From assembly GCA_036558265.1 (NCBI GenBank), contig DATBFY010000077.1, positions 1-15,931 on the forward strand: a DNA stretch of 15,931 bases, in the 5' to 3' direction. Of this stretch, positions 14,625 through 15,931 are shown in pieces. The first letter of the stretch is position 1. Each line of letters starts with the position of its first letter. The DNA is from RYN-433 sp036558265. GTDB lineage: Bacteria > Planctomycetota > Phycisphaerae > Tepidisphaerales > Tepidisphaeraceae. The notes below the pieces were generated by a model. That model had not been told where the DNA came from. It made no database searches and saw only the letters and a list, made by a program, of their open reading frames with translations. The position numbers and the translations under genes were made by a program.

Positions 14625-15236
14625 ATGGGCGACGATAAGCGTACATGCGTCATTCCGGCACCACGCCGGGGCAAAGCGCCGGGAGCTTTGCGACCAGGGC
14701 GTCGCCCCGGATGCGGTCGCGCATCCAGCGCGTTCACCCTCATCGAGATCCTCATCGTGGTGGTCATCCTGGGCATTATCGCCGCCGTCGTCGTCCCCCA
14801 GTTCTCCAACGCCTCCCAGGTCGCGCGCGAGAACACACTCAAGGACGAGCTGCGCTACCTCCGCACCCAGCTCGTCGTCTACAAGGCCCAGCACAACGAC
14901 ATCGCCCCGGGATACCCCCCCGGCAACTCCAAGGGCTCGCCCGCCGAGAGCTACTTCAAAGACCAGATGACCCTCTACACCAACCAGCGGGGCAACACCA
15001 ATCCGGCCAGCAGTTCGACCTACCCGCTGGGCCCGTACCTCCAGAAGATCCCCGCCAATCCCCTCACCACCGCCACCGGCGTCAAGATCATCGCCAACGG
15101 CAGTCCGATGCCCAAGGGAGGCCAGTACGCCGGCGACGGCAAGCAATACGGCTGGATCTACAAGCCCGAAACCCAGGAACTGATCGCCAACACGGACCTG
15201 AGGGACAATGCGGGTCGCTTCTACATGGACTATTGA
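14625..15236 (+). CDS. Pseudopilin, GspG-like, with unusually long prepilin leader peptide
   Basis: A 203-aa protein. ATG 14625 is preceded by GGAGG at 14612-14616 (8-base spacing), which supports the long form. The leader peptide is about 36 residues, rich in Arg, Pro and Gly, ending SSA before FTLIEILIVVVILG; cleavage would follow Ala rather than the usual Gly, which prepilin peptidases tolerate. Glu at +5 is kept. The hydrophobic helix runs to about residue 58. The mature part resembles the first pseudopilin: shared VVPQF-x-NAS, LRTQLVVYKAQHND, and GPYLQKIPANPLT against GPYLQQIPTNPLN. It ends in a GWIYKPETQELIAN strand pair. The two genes probably arose by duplication. Most of the leader peptide is encoded by the hairpin-rich segment at 14662-14726. 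Confidence 0.88.
   Translation: MGDDKRTCVIPAPRRGKAPGALRPGRRPGCGRASSAFTLIEILIVVVILGIIAAVVVPQFSNASQVARENTLKDELRYLRTQLVVYKAQHNDIAPGYPPGNSKGSPAESYFKDQMTLYTNQRGNTNPASSSTYPLGPYLQKIPANPLTTATGVKIIANGSPMPKGGQYAGDGKQYGWIYKPETQELIANTDLRDNAGRFYMDY
14662..14726 (+). repeat. Hairpin-rich repeat-like segment inside the prepilin leader coding region
   Basis: Three stems are packed into 65 bases: CCGGGGC with GCCCCGG (14666-14672/14704-14710), GCAAAGC with GCTTTGC (14671-14677/14685-14691) and GGATGCG-GTCG-CGCATCC (14709-14726). The first two compete for two bases. CACGCCGGGGC and AAAGCGCC here also occur, in the same order, in the upstream leader at 13253-13263 and 13271-13278. Confidence 0.5.
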
Positions 15237-15759
15237 TCGCCGCGACCGCCGACGCCAACGCCGCGCGGCGGCGTTCAGCGTCGTCGAAGGCCTCATCGCC
15301 TCGACCGTCCTGGCGATCGCGGTGGTCGGCATCGCCGGCCCGCTGGGCGCCGCCAGCCAGCAGGCCCGCATCGTCCGCGAGCGCGGCGCCGCCCTCTCCC
15401 TGGCCCGCGAGCTCCTGGAAGAAATCGCCGCCAAACCCCTCTGCGACGCCGGGGGCGCCTGCCACCTGGGCCCCGAGACCGGCTCCGGCGAGACCGACCG
15501 TTCCAAATACGACAGCGCCGACGACTACAACGGCTACGCCGACTCCACCAAGGAGCTGTGGAACCTCAGCCACCAGCGGGTCGCCTTCGACCCCACCGTC
15601 ATCTACACCCGGAAGGTCGCCGTCGAGTACCGCGCCTCCGCCAACGGCGCCGCCGCGTCCAGCGGCGATTTCGCCCTGGTCACGGTCACCGTCACCACGC
15701 CGCACAAAGAGACCGTAAAGGTCGCGCGGCTGCTCTGCAAGAATTCTCTGACCAACTAG
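15208..15759 (+). CDS. PilV/GspI-like minor pseudopilin
   Basis: A 183-aa protein overlapping the previous gene by 29 bases; ATG 15208 is preceded by GAGGG (15200-15204), a close but usable ribosome site, pointing to translational coupling. The leader is long and basic (residues 1-22, with an RRDRRRQRR run), cleaved after Ala before FSVVEGLIASTVLAIAVVGI, with Glu at +5. This F-S-V-V-E-G-L-I-A-S form, with a helix followed by RGAALSLARELLEEI, is typical of PilV/GspI-type minor pseudopilins at the fibre tip. The C-terminal half is beta-rich (VAVEYRAS, FALVTVTVTTP). Two cysteines (CDAGGAC) may form a small disulfide loop. Confidence 0.85.
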   Translation: MRVASTWTIDRRDRRRQRRAAAFSVVEGLIASTVLAIAVVGIAGPLGAASQQARIVRERGAALSLARELLEEIAAKPLCDAGGACHLGPETGSGETDRSKYDSADDYNGYADSTKELWNLSHQRVAFDPTVIYTRKVAVEYRASANGAAASSGDFALVTVTVTTPHKETVKVARLLCKNSLTN

Positions 15760-15770
15760 GAACCCCGACG

Positions 15771-15931
15771 ATGCGGCACACATTCCAATCCGCTCATCGC
15801 CGCCGCGCGCCCGCCCGCGGGCGCGGGATGACGATCGTCGAGCTCTGCATCGGCATCGTCATGGCCGCCATGGTGCTGGGCGCCCTGGCCGCACTCTGGT
15901 ACGCCGTCGCCGAGACCTGGGCCGCCAGCGG
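15771..15931 (+). CDS. Pseudopilin-like protein, 3'-truncated by the window end
   Basis: Begins at ATG 15771, with AGGA (15758-15761) overlapping the stop codon of the previous gene. Only 53 residues are visible. A 19-residue Arg-rich leader ends RGRG, followed by MTIVELCIGIVMAAMVLG: cleavage after Gly19, Glu at +5 and a hydrophobic helix. The first mature residue would be Met rather than Phe, which is less common. Position after a PilV/GspI-like gene suggests a PilW/GspJ-like minor pseudopilin, but the typing domain is outside the window. Confidence 0.8.
   Translation, partial: MRHTFQSAHRRRAPARGRGMTIVELCIGIVMAAMVLGALAALWYAVAETWAAS

Overview
The window is GC-rich DNA from a Gram-negative-type bacterium. 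The mix of genes (a GntR/LacI-hybrid regulator, AsmA-like and von Willebrand A envelope proteins, a large GH63-type glucosidase, several pseudopilins in a row, short degenerate intergenic repeats) best suits a planctomycete, probably Phycisphaerae. This is an inference from gene style; there is no rRNA here to prove it.

Left part (1-2879): the 3' end of a GNAT acetyltransferase, then a converging GntR/LacI-type regulator on the minus strand. A 239-bp AT-richer divergent region follows, holding an inverted repeat and a possible leaderless promoter, then a metallo-beta-lactamase-fold exonuclease of the Lhr/ligase-associated type.

Middle (2914-7074): three exported proteins on the plus strand. 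These are an AsmA-like single-anchor protein with a TTG start, a secreted alpha/beta-hydrolase (lipase-like), and a secreted von Willebrand factor A protein. Next (7144-11338) come thiL (thiamine-phosphate kinase), tsaE (t6A tRNA-modification ATPase) and a 929-aa GH63-type glucosidase, joined by short overlaps that suggest translational coupling. A small lipoprotein (11366-11791) and nadC (11936-12847) complete this run.

Right part (12848-15931): about 1.07 kb with no convincing gene separates nadC from a pseudopilin cluster. Its first part carries two copies of a short hairpin-forming repeat. Its last ~820 bases contain many perfect or near-perfect hairpins, including GNRA and UUCG loops. 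They end in two mutually exclusive hairpins just upstream of a strong Shine-Dalgarno site. I read this as a candidate long structured leader RNA, or stand-alone ncRNA, for the pseudopilin operon, and it is the most interesting object in the window. Four pseudopilin-like genes follow: two GspG-like, one PilV/GspI-like, and one running off the end. They fit a type II secretion or type IV pilus-like system. The second has an unusually long prepilin leader peptide encoded by a hairpin-rich, repeat-like DNA segment that shares sequence blocks with the upstream leader.
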